A stretch of DNA of 34,987 nt from Candidatus Zhuqueibacterota bacterium (GTDB taxonomy: Bacteria > Zhuqueibacterota > Zhuqueibacteria > Residuimicrobiales > Krinioviventaceae), in contig JAFGSB010000129.1 in NCBI GenBank assembly GCA_016934825.1, forward strand, positions 1 through 34,987, read 5' to 3'. The position numbers and the translations under genes were made by a program. A model generated the notes under the pieces. It ran no database searches. It was given only the letters and a program-made list of their open reading frames with translations, and was not told where the DNA came from. The stretch's first letter is position 1, and every line of letters begins with the position of its first letter. Positions 1 through 9,049 of this stretch are shown one piece after another.

Positions 1-162
1 ACTATTTTCGATTCTTCTGCGCATCGGAAAACTGAATTGAAACGCTTTCTTAATTATTACAATGGAGTAAAACCTCATAAAGGTATTAATAATCTTACTC
101 CTGAAGAAAAATTAATTCACTATTTTTTTTCGATGTACTGTAAACAACGCTTGCTTTTCTAA
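1..162 (+). CDS. IS transposase, C-terminal end of integrase core (partial)
   Basis: Frame 1 is open from the window edge to a TAA at 160-162, giving 53 residues. The stretch FLNYYNGVKPHKGINNLTPE is typical of the end of the DDE integrase core (rve) in IS481/IS3-type transposases, where a YYN..RPH motif lies just after the catalytic Glu. The catalytic residues themselves lie upstream of the window. About 200 bases without a gene follow, and I could not define the IS right end in them. The IS family is uncertain because only the tail is visible. Confidence 0.75.
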   Translation, partial: TIFDSSAHRKTELKRFLNYYNGVKPHKGINNLTPEEKLIHYFFSMYCKQRLLF

Positions 163-361
163 CAACTTAATTAAAAAATTTTCGCAGAAAAAAACAAGTT
201 TTTTTTAAATTCTTTACTTAAAAAAGAAAAATATATTTTAGTATGTCACCTTTGCGCCCCCCCTTCCCTCTGCGGTTCACCCCAGCGCACCCAGCAAATA
301 ATAATGGATTTTAAGTCTTTGTATTCGTATTTTTTAGGGAACTAAAATAAAGAGGGAAAAA

Positions 362-3118
362 ATGAAAACCATCCGTTTACTATTAATACTTATATTTATC
401 AATATAACGTCTTTACTTGCCGCCAAAACCGAGCGCCTGTACCTCTCCGGCACGGACAAAGACCATACGGTTAACTGGGAATTTTTCTGCACGGACGGCC
501 GCAACAGCGGTCAATGGACAACCATACCCGTGCCGTCCTGCTGGGAACAGCACGGATTCGGTTCCTACAACTATGGCAACGACCGGATTCAGGCGGACGA
601 GCAGGGCAAATATCGTTATAAGTTCCGGATACCGGCCGAATGGGCGGAAAAACAGATCGATCTGGTGTTTGAGGGTTCGATGACCGACACGGAAGTATGG
701 ATCAACGGTTTATCCGCCGGACCGAAACACCAGGGCGCGTTTGTCCGGTTCCGCTACAATATCACGGAGCTGGTCAGGGTTGGTGTGGAAAACCTGCTCG
801 AAGTGACCGTCAGCAAACGGTCTTCCGACATGTCCGTGAACCTGGCCGAGCGTCACGCCGATTACTGGATCTTTGGCGGCATTTTTCGTCCCGTTTACCT
901 GGAGGCTTTACCGTATGAACATATCGAACGGACCGCCATAAACGCTCAAGCGGACGGCAGTTTTTCCGTCGATGTGTTTCTGCAAAACATCGATAAAGCC
1001 AAAGAGATCACCTGTCAGATCAAAACGTTGAACGGCGAACCGGTCAGACCCGCGTTTACCGGGAAAATCCAAAAAAACAGTACTTTTATAAATTTAAAGA
1101 CCAACATAGAGCAGCCATTGTTATGGACCGCGGAAACGCCGAATTTGTACAGTGCCGATATTAAACTGAACGGAACGAACACCATTCACGACATATCGGA
1201 AAAATTCGGTTTTCGCACCATCGAGGTGCGGCAGGGCGACGGTATCTATGTGAACGGGCAAAAAATCCGGTTAAAAGGGGTGGACCGTCACTCGTTCCGG
1301 CCGGAGAGCGGTCGGACGCTCAGCAAACAGGTCAGCATTGAGGACGTGGAACTGATGAAGGACATGAACATCAACGCTGTGCGGATGTCGCATTACCCGC
1401 CGGACGCTCATTTCTTGGACGTGTGCGATTCCCTGGGCATGTACGTGCTGGATGAATTGTCCGGCTGGCAGGCGGCCTATTCGACGCCCGTCGGGGTAAA
1501 GCTGGTAAAGGAAATGGTCACCCGGGACGTGAACCATCCCTGCATATTGTTCTGGGACAACGGCAACGAGGGCGGGTTCAATTATGAACTGGTCCCGGAG
1601 TTCGGCAAATACGATCCGCAAAAGCGTTCCGTTCTGCATCCGTGGGAAACCTCCGCTGGCGTGAATACTACCCACTACCGCACGTATAAAATGTACGAAA
1701 ATCTGGCCGACGGACCGGACATCCTTCTTCCCACGGAGATATGGCACGGCCTGTACGATGGTGGACACGGCGCCGGTCTGGCGGATTACTGGGACATGAT
1801 CCAATCCAAACCGCTGGCCGCCGGCTGTTTCCTCTGGGTTTTCGCCGACGAGGGCCTTGTCCGCACCGATATGGACGGAAAAATCGACGTGGCCGGCAAC
1901 CAGGCGCCGGACGGTATCGTCGGTCCTCACCATGAAAAAGAGGGCAGTTTTTACGCGGTCAAAGAGATCTATTCGCCCGTGGTTGTGACGACGAAACAAC
2001 TCCCGCAGGATTTTGACGGCAGAATGAATATCGAGAACCGGTATGATTTCACCGACCTGTCGGCCTGTACATTCACAAGCCGACTGGTCAAATACAGGGA
2101 GCCGTTTGAGACTGAATCGGGCATAAAAGAAAAGACCGAAGTAAATATCCGGTCTGTTGAATGTCCCCCGCACCAGAGTATATCGGTGCAATTACAATTG
2201 CCGGAGGACTATAACGAATACGACGCCCTGTTGTTTAGCGCCGTCGATCCGACCGGCCGTGAAATATACGAAAAGAGTTTTGCGTTGCGGAAACCGTCGT
2301 ATTACGCCGGAGAATTTATCCGGACGATCGAAGGTAAAACCGCCCCCCGGGTGAACGATGGAACCATTACGGTTTCAGCCGGGGAGACGGAATTCTTTTT
2401 CGATATAGATCGAGGTAAATTACAAAAAGTTTTGCTTGGAGATCAAATGGTTTCGTTCGGCGGTCCGTCACTGGCCGCTGGCGGAGAACACAACGCCGAC
2501 GTAAAACATTACCCGGACGGCGATAATTATGTGATCGAGGTAAATTTCCATTCCGCCAATTTCAGGAATCTGAAATGGACCGTTTACGGTTCCGGCTGGC
2601 TGAAATGTGAATACAATTACGATCTGTACGGTTATTTCGATTTTATGGGTCTCTCCTTTCGCTGTCCCGAGGACAAAATTCTGGGGATGAAGTGGCTCGG
2701 GGACGGTCCGTACAGGGTGTGGAAGAACAGGCGCAAGGGCGTTACTTTGAACGTCTGGGAGAACGAGTATAACGACACCACGCCAGGCGAATCGTGGGAT
2801 TATCCCGAATTCAAGGGTTATTATTCGGACTTTAACTGGGCGGTGATCAACACAACCGAAGCGCCCATAACCGTGCTGACGGAAACGGACGACCTGTTTT
2901 TCAGAATGCTGACCCCGAAATCCGGCAGGGACCCGCGCAGTACGATCGCGCCGTTCCCGCGCGGGGATATTTCGTTTTTACACGGCATTGCGCCCATCGG
3001 TACAAAGTTCCAGAGGCCGGAAAATACCGGGCCGTCGGGTGAACAGAACAAGGCAAATGGCGAATACGGCGGCGTTTTGTATTTTTATTTCGGCCCGCTT
3101 GAAACAACCGGACAATAA
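362..3118 (+). CDS. Secreted glycoside hydrolase family 2 beta-galactosidase
   Basis: This 918-residue protein starts with a signal peptide (about 1-21, basic start then a Leu/Ile-rich core ending LLAA), so it acts in the periplasm or outside. The order is GH2: jelly-roll sugar-binding domain (about 25-185), Ig-like domain (190-290), TIM barrel (about 293-575), then linker and a C-terminal region like the beta-galactosidase small-chain domain (about 650-915). In the barrel, GVDRHSF and MSHYPPD are GH2 signatures. N402-E403 in WDNGNEGG is the likely acid/base and E459 in LPTEIWHG the likely nucleophile. The expected reaction is hydrolysis of terminal beta-galactosides; GH2 also holds glucuronidases and mannosidases, so substrate is inferred. 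The start is supported by GAGGG a few bases before the ATG. A GH27 alpha-galactosidase lies about 8 kb downstream. No sorting tail is present. Confidence 0.87.
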   Translation: MKTIRLLLILIFINITSLLAAKTERLYLSGTDKDHTVNWEFFCTDGRNSGQWTTIPVPSCWEQHGFGSYNYGNDRIQADEQGKYRYKFRIPAEWAEKQIDLVFEGSMTDTEVWINGLSAGPKHQGAFVRFRYNITELVRVGVENLLEVTVSKRSSDMSVNLAERHADYWIFGGIFRPVYLEALPYEHIERTAINAQADGSFSVDVFLQNIDKAKEITCQIKTLNGEPVRPAFTGKIQKNSTFINLKTNIEQPLLWTAETPNLYSADIKLNGTNTIHDISEKFGFRTIEVRQGDGIYVNGQKIRLKGVDRHSFRPESGRTLSKQVSIEDVELMKDMNINAVRMSHYPPDAHFLDVCDSLGMYVLDELSGWQAAYSTPVGVKLVKEMVTRDVNHPCILFWDNGNEGGFNYELVPEFGKYDPQKRSVLHPWETSAGVNTTHYRTYKMYENLADGPDILLPTEIWHGLYDGGHGAGLADYWDMIQSKPLAAGCFLWVFADEGLVRTDMDGKIDVAGNQAPDGIVGPHHEKEGSFYAVKEIYSPVVVTTKQLPQDFDGRMNIENRYDFTDLSACTFTSRLVKYREPFETESGIKEKTEVNIRSVECPPHQSISVQLQLPEDYNEYDALLFSAVDPTGREIYEKSFALRKPSYYAGEFIRTIEGKTAPRVNDGTITVSAGETEFFFDIDRGKLQKVLLGDQMVSFGGPSLAAGGEHNADVKHYPDGDNYVIEVNFHSANFRNLKWTVYGSGWLKCEYNYDLYGYFDFMGLSFRCPEDKILGMKWLGDGPYRVWKNRRKGVTLNVWENEYNDTTPGESWDYPEFKGYYSDFNWAVINTTEAPITVLTETDDLFFRMLTPKSGRDPRSTIAPFPRGDISFLHGIAPIGTKFQRPENTGPSGEQNKANGEYGGVLYFYFGPLETTGQ

Positions 3119-3206
3119 AAAATAATTTTAATAGAATACCTTTTACAGAAAAGATGTTATTAATGGCAGTAAATTATCGAAACTTGAAAGAGTTAAAGGA
3201 GTTATT

Positions 3207-4226
3207 GTGAGCGGTAAATTATCGGACAAATATTTCGCGCGGGGGAGAGAATTTTTCGGCATACAATACCCGATCATCAGCGGGGCGATGACGTGGGTCA
3301 GCGACCCGAACCTGGTCGCCGCGGTGTCCAACAGCGGCGGACTGGGCTGTCTGGCCGGGGGCAACACCCCGGTCGATATACTGGAAAATCAAATCCGGGA
3401 CACCCGCGAACTGACGGACAAGCCTTTCGCGGTCAACTTGATCACCATCGCGCCGCTGTACCGGCAGCACCTGGAGCTGGCAAAAAAATTGAAACTGCCG
3501 TTTGTCATTTTTGCCGGGGGTTTCCCGAACAAGAGCGAAATTCAAACGATCAAGGATACCGGCGCGACGGTGCTGTGTTTCGCCTCGACCGATTCCATCG
3601 CCAAACGGATGATCGGTTTCGGCGCGGAAGGGATCATTTTGGAGGGAATGGAGGCCGGGGGACACGTCGGACATGTCAGTCTGGTTATACTGTTACAACA
3701 GGTGCTGTTCGAGGTGAAAGACGTGCCCATATTTGTCGCCGGTGGACTGGCAACCGGCAAGATCTGCGCGCATTTGCTGTTGATGGGCGCCGCCGGGGTG
3801 CAGTTAGGGACCCGCTTTGCGGTTGCCGAGGAGAGCATCGCCCACCCCAAATTCAAGGAGAAATTCATCCGCGCCAACGCCCGGGACGCCGTGTCCACGC
3901 CGCAGTTCGACAGTCGCCTGCCGGTGGTCGCCGTGCGGGCCCTGCGCAACAAGGGGATCGACGAATTCGGCCGGCTGCAGTTGGACCTGATCAAACAACT
4001 GGACCAAGGCACGGTCCGCCGCCAGGACGCGCAGATGAAAGTGGAAGAGTTCTGGATGGGCGCCCTGCGCCGCGCCGTCATCGACGGCGACATTTTAAGC
4101 GGCTCTCTCATGGCCGGACAGTCCGTCGGCCTGGTCAACAAAATCCAGCCGGTGAAAGAGATCATCGATGAACTGGTAACAGAGATCGAGGAGGAACTGC
4201 AGCGGGTGAAGGCGGAGTTGGGGTGA
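3207..4226 (+). CDS. FabK-like enoyl-ACP reductase II / nitronate monooxygenase family flavoprotein
   Basis: This is a 339-residue FMN-dependent TIM-barrel protein. Visible motifs are GIQYPIISGAMTW near the start, SNSGGLG (41-47), EGMEAGGHVGH (146-156, with H153 at the place of the FabK/NMO active-site His), AGGLATG (178-184) and GAAGVQLGTRF (194-204). The C-terminal GSLMAGQSVGLV and the LRRAVIDGD before it are the pattern of FabK rather than of classical 2-nitropropane dioxygenase. FabK reduces enoyl-ACP in the last step of fatty-acid elongation using FMN and NAD(P)H; NMO oxidises alkyl nitronates. Sequence alone does not separate these fully. The start codon is GTG with AAAGGA 6 bases upstream. 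It follows the GH2 gene by 88 bases and ends before a strong hairpin terminator. A lone fabF lies 5 kb away on the other strand. Confidence 0.8.
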   Translation: MSGKLSDKYFARGREFFGIQYPIISGAMTWVSDPNLVAAVSNSGGLGCLAGGNTPVDILENQIRDTRELTDKPFAVNLITIAPLYRQHLELAKKLKLPFVIFAGGFPNKSEIQTIKDTGATVLCFASTDSIAKRMIGFGAEGIILEGMEAGGHVGHVSLVILLQQVLFEVKDVPIFVAGGLATGKICAHLLLMGAAGVQLGTRFAVAEESIAHPKFKEKFIRANARDAVSTPQFDSRLPVVAVRALRNKGIDEFGRLQLDLIKQLDQGTVRRQDAQMKVEEFWMGALRRAVIDGDILSGSLMAGQSVGLVNKIQPVKEIIDELVTEIEEELQRVKAELG

Positions 4227-4235
4227 GAAATGTAA

Positions 4236-4261
4236 GGCGGGATTCATCCCGCCATTTTTTT
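4236..4261 (+). terminator. Rho-independent terminator after the FabK-like gene
   Basis: GGCGGGA (4236-4242) pairs with TCCCGCC (4247-4253) around a TTCA loop and is followed by A and seven T. It lies 10 bases after the stop codon. A similar CGGGA-ATTA-TCCCGCCATTTATTTTTT occurs at 11631-11657, so the sequence may also belong to a dispersed REP-like family. Confidence 0.85.
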
Positions 4262-4333
4262 AATATACCGGTTCATTTTTCGGCAAAATGAACTTTACAA
4301 CCATTTTGGGGGGACAAGTCTTGCCCTACCAAC

Positions 4334-5134
4334 TTAAATCGCTACTTTGGACGTTCGAAAATCATCGTTTTGCTCGTCAGTTAGGTGAGGTACTTTTTTA
4401 TGTTCAATCTCTTTTCCCAAATTAATGAGTTTTGTTGGCATCTCATCCCATGTTCTGCCGTCTAATAGTCTTCCGGTTTCCTTTTTATTGATTCCACCCC
4501 ATTGTTTGAAAAAGAATGGTACGTTTTGAACAATACATTGTTCTTTAATTTGTATTACCCATTCTTTTTTCATGGGTCTTGCTCTTGGACCTGACTCACC
4601 TCCAACAATTACCCAATCAATATTGTCAAAGTCGAGTGATGCAAATGGCCCAAGTAAAGGTTCAAATGAAATAAATCTTATGGCGGCATGTACCCGCCTT
4701 AAGTCATCTATCCGAAATTTTACAGATTCATTTTCAACGCTGACACCTAACCAAACATTTTTAGGCCAATCAATTTTAGGGGCTATTTTTTTCAAACGAA
4801 TGGATCGTTTAGTAAGAATTTGAAATTGGTGCCAATGGGCTTGCTTCATGATATCAAAAATTTTAAATATAAAAGAATCTGGTATTTGTTCATGGAATAA
4901 GTCGCTCATAGAATTGACAAATATGGTTTTCGGTTTTTTCCAGTGTAAAGGATACTCAAGAACATTTTCATGCAAAGTTATCCGAAATCCGTTGGCATAA
5001 TTAGGTTGCCCCATCTTTTTCAACCTTTTTGCCATACGCTCTGCATAACAATTTTTACATCCTAAACTAATCTTTGTGCATCCGGTTACAGGATTCCAGG
5101 TTGATTCCGTCCATTCTATTTTGCTATTAGCCAA
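4334..5134 (-). CDS. DUF5131 / phage Gp37-Gp68 family three-Cys-motif protein (radical-SAM-like)
   Basis: This 266-residue protein begins with the family hallmark IEWTESTWNPVTGC and a cysteine cluster C19-x6-C26-x2-C29 followed by Tyr (GCKNCYAE), resembling the Fe-S ligating motif of radical SAM enzymes but with different spacing. VSVEN, the ISFEPLLGP segment, IVGGESGPRARPM and FFKQWGG are further conserved family blocks. Its reaction is not known to me. The start is TTG with an AGGAGA site that overlaps the TAG stop of the upstream TcmP gene, so the two are probably translationally coupled (8 bases apart). Association of this family with TcmP is the basis for that partner's name. The AT-rich composition contrasts with the FabK-like gene just before it and suggests acquisition by transfer. 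Confidence 0.88.
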   Translation of the reverse strand: MANSKIEWTESTWNPVTGCTKISLGCKNCYAERMAKRLKKMGQPNYANGFRITLHENVLEYPLHWKKPKTIFVNSMSDLFHEQIPDSFIFKIFDIMKQAHWHQFQILTKRSIRLKKIAPKIDWPKNVWLGVSVENESVKFRIDDLRRVHAAIRFISFEPLLGPFASLDFDNIDWVIVGGESGPRARPMKKEWVIQIKEQCIVQNVPFFFKQWGGINKKETGRLLDGRTWDEMPTKLINLGKEIEHKKVPHLTDEQNDDFRTSKVAI

Positions 5135-5142
5135 TTACTCTC

Positions 5143-6270
5143 CTATGCTGGAAAAGTTACTATAATATTATCACCGAAAGTACTTTTGCGTGGTGGTTTC
5201 CCTGTCTGAGAAATTGCATCAATGAGACCATCATCATAAAGTTTACGCAGAATGTCTTTGTAATTCTTTTTAATATAAGGAGTATCTACATTGTGCTTTT
5301 CATATATGTCCTGCATAGTTAGCCTTCGGCCTTTAAATTTTTTCAATAAATCTACTCTTAAATCATCAAGTGGACGAGAAAGTTGAAACAAAAGCGTTTG
5401 TTGTGGCAAAAAATCTGCTGGATTATATTCGAATGAAGGCACTCCTTGCGTCTTACTTGTACTTTCACGGGACATGATATCTTTCATAATTTCGTACCCA
5501 CAAAAACTTTTACTCACAAAAACAAGGTGATGACTAGTTCTTTTCCCTTTGTCATTCTTGAAGCTAAAAGGTAAAACAAATCGTGATCCATATGCCTTTA
5601 ATGCCTGACACAGCTCTTCAACAATGAATAATTCTCTCGCTTGTGAACTTTTTCCTATTAATTTTTTTCTTAAGGCTATTGCCTGTTCTTTACCAAACAG
5701 GGCTTGTATGTGCTCTTTAACGGCTTCATTATTTAGTCCCATATTAATGCGATTGTAATTGAAAAAGAAAATTGCATCACAACCCCAATCTTTTAATACA
5801 GAATTTATAAGTCGAAGAGAAAGCCCTTTATAACCCCATGGGTCAACAAAAAAAAGTGTGGGAATAAGATTCATACTTTCAAACATTTTGATAATATTTT
5901 TACCGACCTCGTGATTATAAACATGTGGTTTATTTTTCAATTTTTTTATTCCAGGGATTTCTTCAATTGTTTTTTTTAAAACTTCCGAATTTTTTTCGTC
6001 CTTATCATTAAAAATAGTTACCAGTCGTTCACACAAATCTGGTTTTTCTATTGCATGGGTTAATATTTTCAATGGTGTCGACTGTGAGCCATCTTTATAA
6101 CGACCAGGTCCGGCAAACAGATCAATATAAGCAATTTTTTGTTCCTTTTTTGGATATTTTTTTTGAGTACTGATTATTACATTTGACCATACATCAAAGT
6201 ATTTAGCCACAATGGTTGATTTAATCAAAGACTGCTCTTTTTGTTCCTCAAAAAAACTATTATCGGTCAT
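5143..6270 (-). CDS. tcmP: Three-Cys-motif partner protein TcmP (methyltransferase-like)
   Basis: This is a 375-residue protein. The N-terminal half has the layout of an S-adenosylmethionine methyltransferase: YIDLFAGPGRY (48-58, motif I loop), IFNDKDEKN (87-95, after the second strand) and LFFVDPWGYKGLS (139-151), where DPWG sits at the place of the DPPY-type catalytic motif. The C-terminal part (about 285-365) looks like a winged-helix segment. The family is named for always-adjacent three-Cys-motif proteins, which fits the DUF5131 gene 8 bases downstream. Substrate and role are unknown; nucleic-acid modification is an inference from the fold. The ATG has AAGGGG 7 bases upstream. It is the first gene of a two-gene operon in an AT-rich island beside DUF3800 and GIY-YIG genes. 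Confidence 0.87.
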   Translation of the reverse strand: MTDNSFFEEQKEQSLIKSTIVAKYFDVWSNVIISTQKKYPKKEQKIAYIDLFAGPGRYKDGSQSTPLKILTHAIEKPDLCERLVTIFNDKDEKNSEVLKKTIEEIPGIKKLKNKPHVYNHEVGKNIIKMFESMNLIPTLFFVDPWGYKGLSLRLINSVLKDWGCDAIFFFNYNRINMGLNNEAVKEHIQALFGKEQAIALRKKLIGKSSQARELFIVEELCQALKAYGSRFVLPFSFKNDKGKRTSHHLVFVSKSFCGYEIMKDIMSRESTSKTQGVPSFEYNPADFLPQQTLLFQLSRPLDDLRVDLLKKFKGRRLTMQDIYEKHNVDTPYIKKNYKDILRKLYDDGLIDAISQTGKPPRKSTFGDNIIVTFPA

Positions 6271-6600
6271 TATTTACCCCTTATATTAATAAAACTCCTC
6301 AAACATTTCACAACATCATCCAAATACTTATTCGGATAATTTTCTTTTTAATAATGAGAATATAGTTACATAATGGAAATTACCTTTTGCAATTGGGTGG
6401 AAATCCGCAGTAAGAGAAAATCTTCATTAGACCGCATTTTAAGAATTGGTCCCTTACGAAAAACTGTTTGTATATATAAAAATAAAGTAAATTTGTATTT
6501 TCAGGATTTAATCCTTTTTTTTTGCCTATGACAATAAAATACCAAATGATCAATTGTGGGTCATGCATTGGATGCAAATTATTGTTAAAACATTAATCCT
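6271..6600. other. Intergenic, AT-rich, no feature supported
   Basis: The stretch holds the ribosome-binding site of tcmP at its left edge. A 65-codon frame on the minus strand (6380-6577) lacks a convincing start site and any recognisable family, so it was not called. I looked for integron attC sites and inverted repeats and saw none that were convincing. Confidence 0.5.
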
Positions 6601-7443
6601 TTACCAAACAAAACCATTTACTTTCATATTGTTTAATAATTTTATAAAATTTGATTTTTTATTAGGATAAATTACAGAGTAAGACACAAATTTATCTTTT
6701 ACTTTTTCAATCCATCTTGTGATTTTGTCATTTTCTCCATTATAAGCCTCTTGAAATCCATAATAGTTTATTTCAATGTACAATCTTAGAAAAAATGACA
6801 AAATATCAACAACTTGTGCCATTGATGAGTGATGTGACCTTACAAAATAAGCACTATCAATTATTTGGTTGAGTCTTTGTAATTCCTTCTTTGGTTCGTA
6901 TTTCACAAATTCATCAATATATTCAGGTGGATTAAATATTAATTCACATAATTTATTTTCAAAAATATCCTCTTGATCAAAGACTAAAATTGTTTTACCC
7001 TTATTTTTAACTCGAGTACGATTTAATTTTTAGATTACTATACTTATATGAAAAGCACCTAATAACCATGGAAATGGACAATCCTTAAAAAAAATATTGT
7101 CTTTTTTCTCTTTTTTCATATTAAAAAATACACTATTATCAATCGTTGATATAATAAATTTATGATTTCGATTTCTAATCCAATTGAAGTAATATTCTAT
7201 TACTTTATCTCTGACATCAGGTTCAATGTTTGCCCATGATTGTCGGCCACGATATATCTCATTGGCCTTAAGCTCATTAATTGGAATCCTTTTATTGATT
7301 ATTTTGAAGACTTCTTTAAATTCTGCATCAGATTTATGAAAACTATAAAGATTAGGAAAAATACCAACCATTGTTTGAACAGGTTGATTCTCATTTAATT
7401 TTTTACCATTAAAGCCACTTTCATCAACGTAACATAAATACAT
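6601..7443 (-). pseudogene. DUF3800 protein gene interrupted by one in-frame TAA
   Basis: Two open segments (7443-7030 and the codons after it to 6601) lie in the same frame and are separated by a single TAA at 7032-7030, codon 138 of about 280. The first segment starts MYLCYVDESG, the Y-x-D-E-S-G hallmark of DUF3800. The second carries KTILVFDQEDIF and later IDSAYFVRSHHSSMAQVVDI, matching the second acidic strand and the D-S-x(n)-Q-x-x-D block of that family. The residues on both sides of the stop (ISIVI and KLNRTRVKNKG) read on without a gap, so one C-to-T change from CAA would explain it. DUF3800 proteins have an RNase H-like fold and are common in mobile and defence regions; activity is unknown. 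The start has an AAAGGA site. Premature stop, readthrough or sequencing error are all possible. Confidence 0.8.
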
Positions 7444-7621
7444 AATTTATTCCTTTTATATTAGGCTCTAACGCACGTTTCATTGGTTGAAACCGCTATA
7501 TGAATATATAAGGTTTTATCCAACCCTTTATAAAATTGACTTTTTGCTTTAAAGCGTTTTGCATCTTTCACTATGGTTTTAGAGATTAGTCCCTACATAA
7601 TAATTCGAATTTTGGAAGAAA

Positions 7622-7948
7622 CTAAATCAACTGTTCATTACAAACAGGTTTCCATTTCTTAATGAGGTCTAACTCTTCATTAAGTCTGTTTTGTTTTAAA
7701 GAATTCAAATGGGCATGTATATGAGTAGCACCATTGCTCCTCGCACAATTTTCCTTTTCATGATTTTCAAGCCTTTCATTAAGATTATTTGTTTGACCAA
7801 TATAAACTGAAGACCAATGTCCAGGGGATGATTCTAATGCAAATATATAATTTCCACCTTCTTCTTTCAAGGATGTATCAATTGGATAAATCCAATATTT
7901 GTATTTTTTACCAGAAACTCCTGGCCATTCAATTATAGGTGTGTTCAT
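7622..7948 (-). CDS. Small GIY-YIG nuclease-family protein
   Basis: This is a 108-residue protein. NYIFALE (33-39) and VYIGQTNNL (48-56) stand for the GIY and YIG strands; R59 in NERLENH and H63 follow at the usual positions, and E91/E92 before DLIKKWKPVCN match the metal-binding Glu helix and the terminal Asn. It is close to the minimal length of this domain, with a short N-terminal addition (1-30) and no DNA-binding domain, as in standalone UvrC-N-like proteins often found in mobile regions. A strong AAGGAGG lies 5 bases before the ATG. It is 178 bases upstream of the DUF3800 pseudogene on the same strand. The biological role is not clear; nuclease activity is inferred from the motif residues. 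Confidence 0.8.
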   Translation of the reverse strand: MNTPIIEWPGVSGKKYKYWIYPIDTSLKEEGGNYIFALESSPGHWSSVYIGQTNNLNERLENHEKENCARSNGATHIHAHLNSLKQNRLNEELDLIKKWKPVCNEQLI

Positions 7949-8276
7949 AAAACCTCCTTAATTTTATTTAATGATAATATCTGTTTCATTTTGTTAAAAC
8001 AAACTGAAATTAAAACCTTAATAGATGATTTTAGTAAAATTGGAAACTTCTAAACACCATTGTTTTCAACTCGGGTTAAACCATTGTTATGCATTATTTA
8101 ATTTTTAGTAATGAAAAATTCGTGATCCTTTTTGTGTATCATCTTAGCCCAAAAAACAAGGAGACAATCCTTTGATATTCAGAAATATAAAACTAAAAAT
8201 CATTCAAGTATAAAATACCAACTCGAATAATTAACAAAATAAAATTTTTACTTCTTGATACTACATAATACAGAAA
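7949..8276. other. Intergenic, very AT-rich, no gene seen
   Basis: It contains the Shine-Dalgarno site of the GIY-YIG gene at its left end. Nothing with coding character was found on either strand. Confidence 0.5.
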
Positions 8277-8280
8277 AGCT

Positions 8281-8330
8281 TCCCCACCCTGGAATCATCG
8301 TGTCATTGCTGATGTGATTGATTAAATAAA
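8281..8330 (+). repeat. Dispersed repeat family 2, copy 1
   Basis: About 50 bases (CCCACCCTGGAATCATCG ... CTGATGTGATTGATTAAAT) match 18205-18254 at roughly four of five positions. Both copies lie in non-coding DNA. No frame is shared, so this is an intergenic repeat of unknown nature. Confidence 0.6.
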
Positions 8331-8385
8331 GGTAATTTCACCGAAAAAAGCAAGGAAAAAGTGAAAAAATATCAAAAAAAATTAT

Positions 8386-8668
8386 GTGTAGCCCCCCTTT
8401 CAAAATGGTCGAAAGATTTGGCATTTGTTCCGAATCAACAACAATAAAATTATTTATTTACGCCCACAGATGGAATACACGTGACAGTGTCGATGTGCGT
8501 CTCGATACGGGCCGTAAACAGCCCTACTCGACGACCGGGTAACTAAACGCACAGAGCGCCGGTCCCTGAAACCCAACCCACGCAGGTTTCGAAAACCAGA
8601 GTGGTTTTTCTAATAACCCGACGACCGGGTAACCCTATCCGTGCCCATCTGCGTCATCCGTGGGCGGG
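8386..8668 (+). repeat. MITE-like hairpin repeat, copy 1 (left end missing)
   Basis: It aligns with the copies at 11205-11592, 13240-13478 and 13483-13847. It begins GTGTAGCCCCCCTTTCAAAA, has a decayed right arm AGATGGAATACAC (8468-8480), then GTGCGTCTCGATACGGGCCG (8500-8519), a hairpin-forming segment (CCAC..GGTTT-CG-AAAACC..GTGG near 8578-8606) and the right terminal repeat GTGCCCATCTGCGTCATCCG with GTGGGC. The left terminal repeat seen in copies 2 and 4 is absent here. Confidence 0.7.
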
Positions 8669-8806
8669 TTTTTGCCACGCACCACTCGATTAATCTACAA
8701 GTTGGATATAATCTCACCATTTTCAATTTTAGTTTATTATTGCATTCGTATTTAAATTTTAGTAGATTAAAAAAAATTGTCAACGCTTTTCACAAGGTAA
8801 ATACAA

Positions 8807-9049
8807 ATGAGTGATATTTTAACTGAACAAATTATAAAACAACTTGAAGAATTGCCCATTGTTAAAAAAAAGGCGATATTGGAATTGATCAAAAAGAATG
8901 ATTCTGTAACAAAAAAAACGGACAAAAATTCTTTAAAACAATGGAGAAACGAATTATTACAAACATCTGTCTGGTCTGATTCTGAAATTAATGAAATTGT
9001 CAAAGCAAGGGAATATCTTAATAAATGGACGCCAAAACAATTCTTCTAG
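8807..9049 (+). CDS. VapB-like antitoxin of a toxin-antitoxin pair
   Basis: This 80-residue, Lys/Glu-rich protein overlaps the following PIN-domain toxin gene by 25 bases, the classic antitoxin-toxin arrangement. The N-terminal helix pattern (LTEQIIKQLEELPIVKKKAI) is like the DUF2281-type small antitoxins; the C-terminal part (WRNELLQTSVWSDSEINEIV) would wrap the toxin. No ribbon-helix-helix or AbrB motif is certain. Identity as antitoxin rests mainly on context. An AAGG sequence precedes the ATG. Such operons are generally repressed by the antitoxin-toxin complex, but no clear operator was seen. Confidence 0.7.
   Translation: MSDILTEQIIKQLEELPIVKKKAILELIKKNDSVTKKTDKNSLKQWRNELLQTSVWSDSEINEIVKAREYLNKWTPKQFF

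Noticed and set aside
163-361. Right end of the IS element after the transposase tail
   Set aside because: No terminal inverted repeat can be defined without the left end, which lies outside the window.
1271-2191. Long open frame (306 codons) on the minus strand
   Set aside because: Lies wholly inside the GH2 gene in the antisense direction; the product has no recognisable domain and reflects GC-rich codon bias.
3293-4171. Long second plus-strand frame of 292 codons
   Set aside because: Shadow of the FabK-like gene; Arg/Gly-rich low-complexity product without family motifs.
6380-6577. 65-codon minus-strand frame between tcmP and the DUF3800 relic
   Set aside because: No ribosome-binding site and no recognisable protein; left as intergenic.
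6540-8110. Integron attC-like sequences (GCTCTAACGC at 7465, GTTATGCATTA at 8086) around small cassette-like genes
   Set aside because: No paired inner and outer sites forming an attC hairpin could be found, and no integrase is present.
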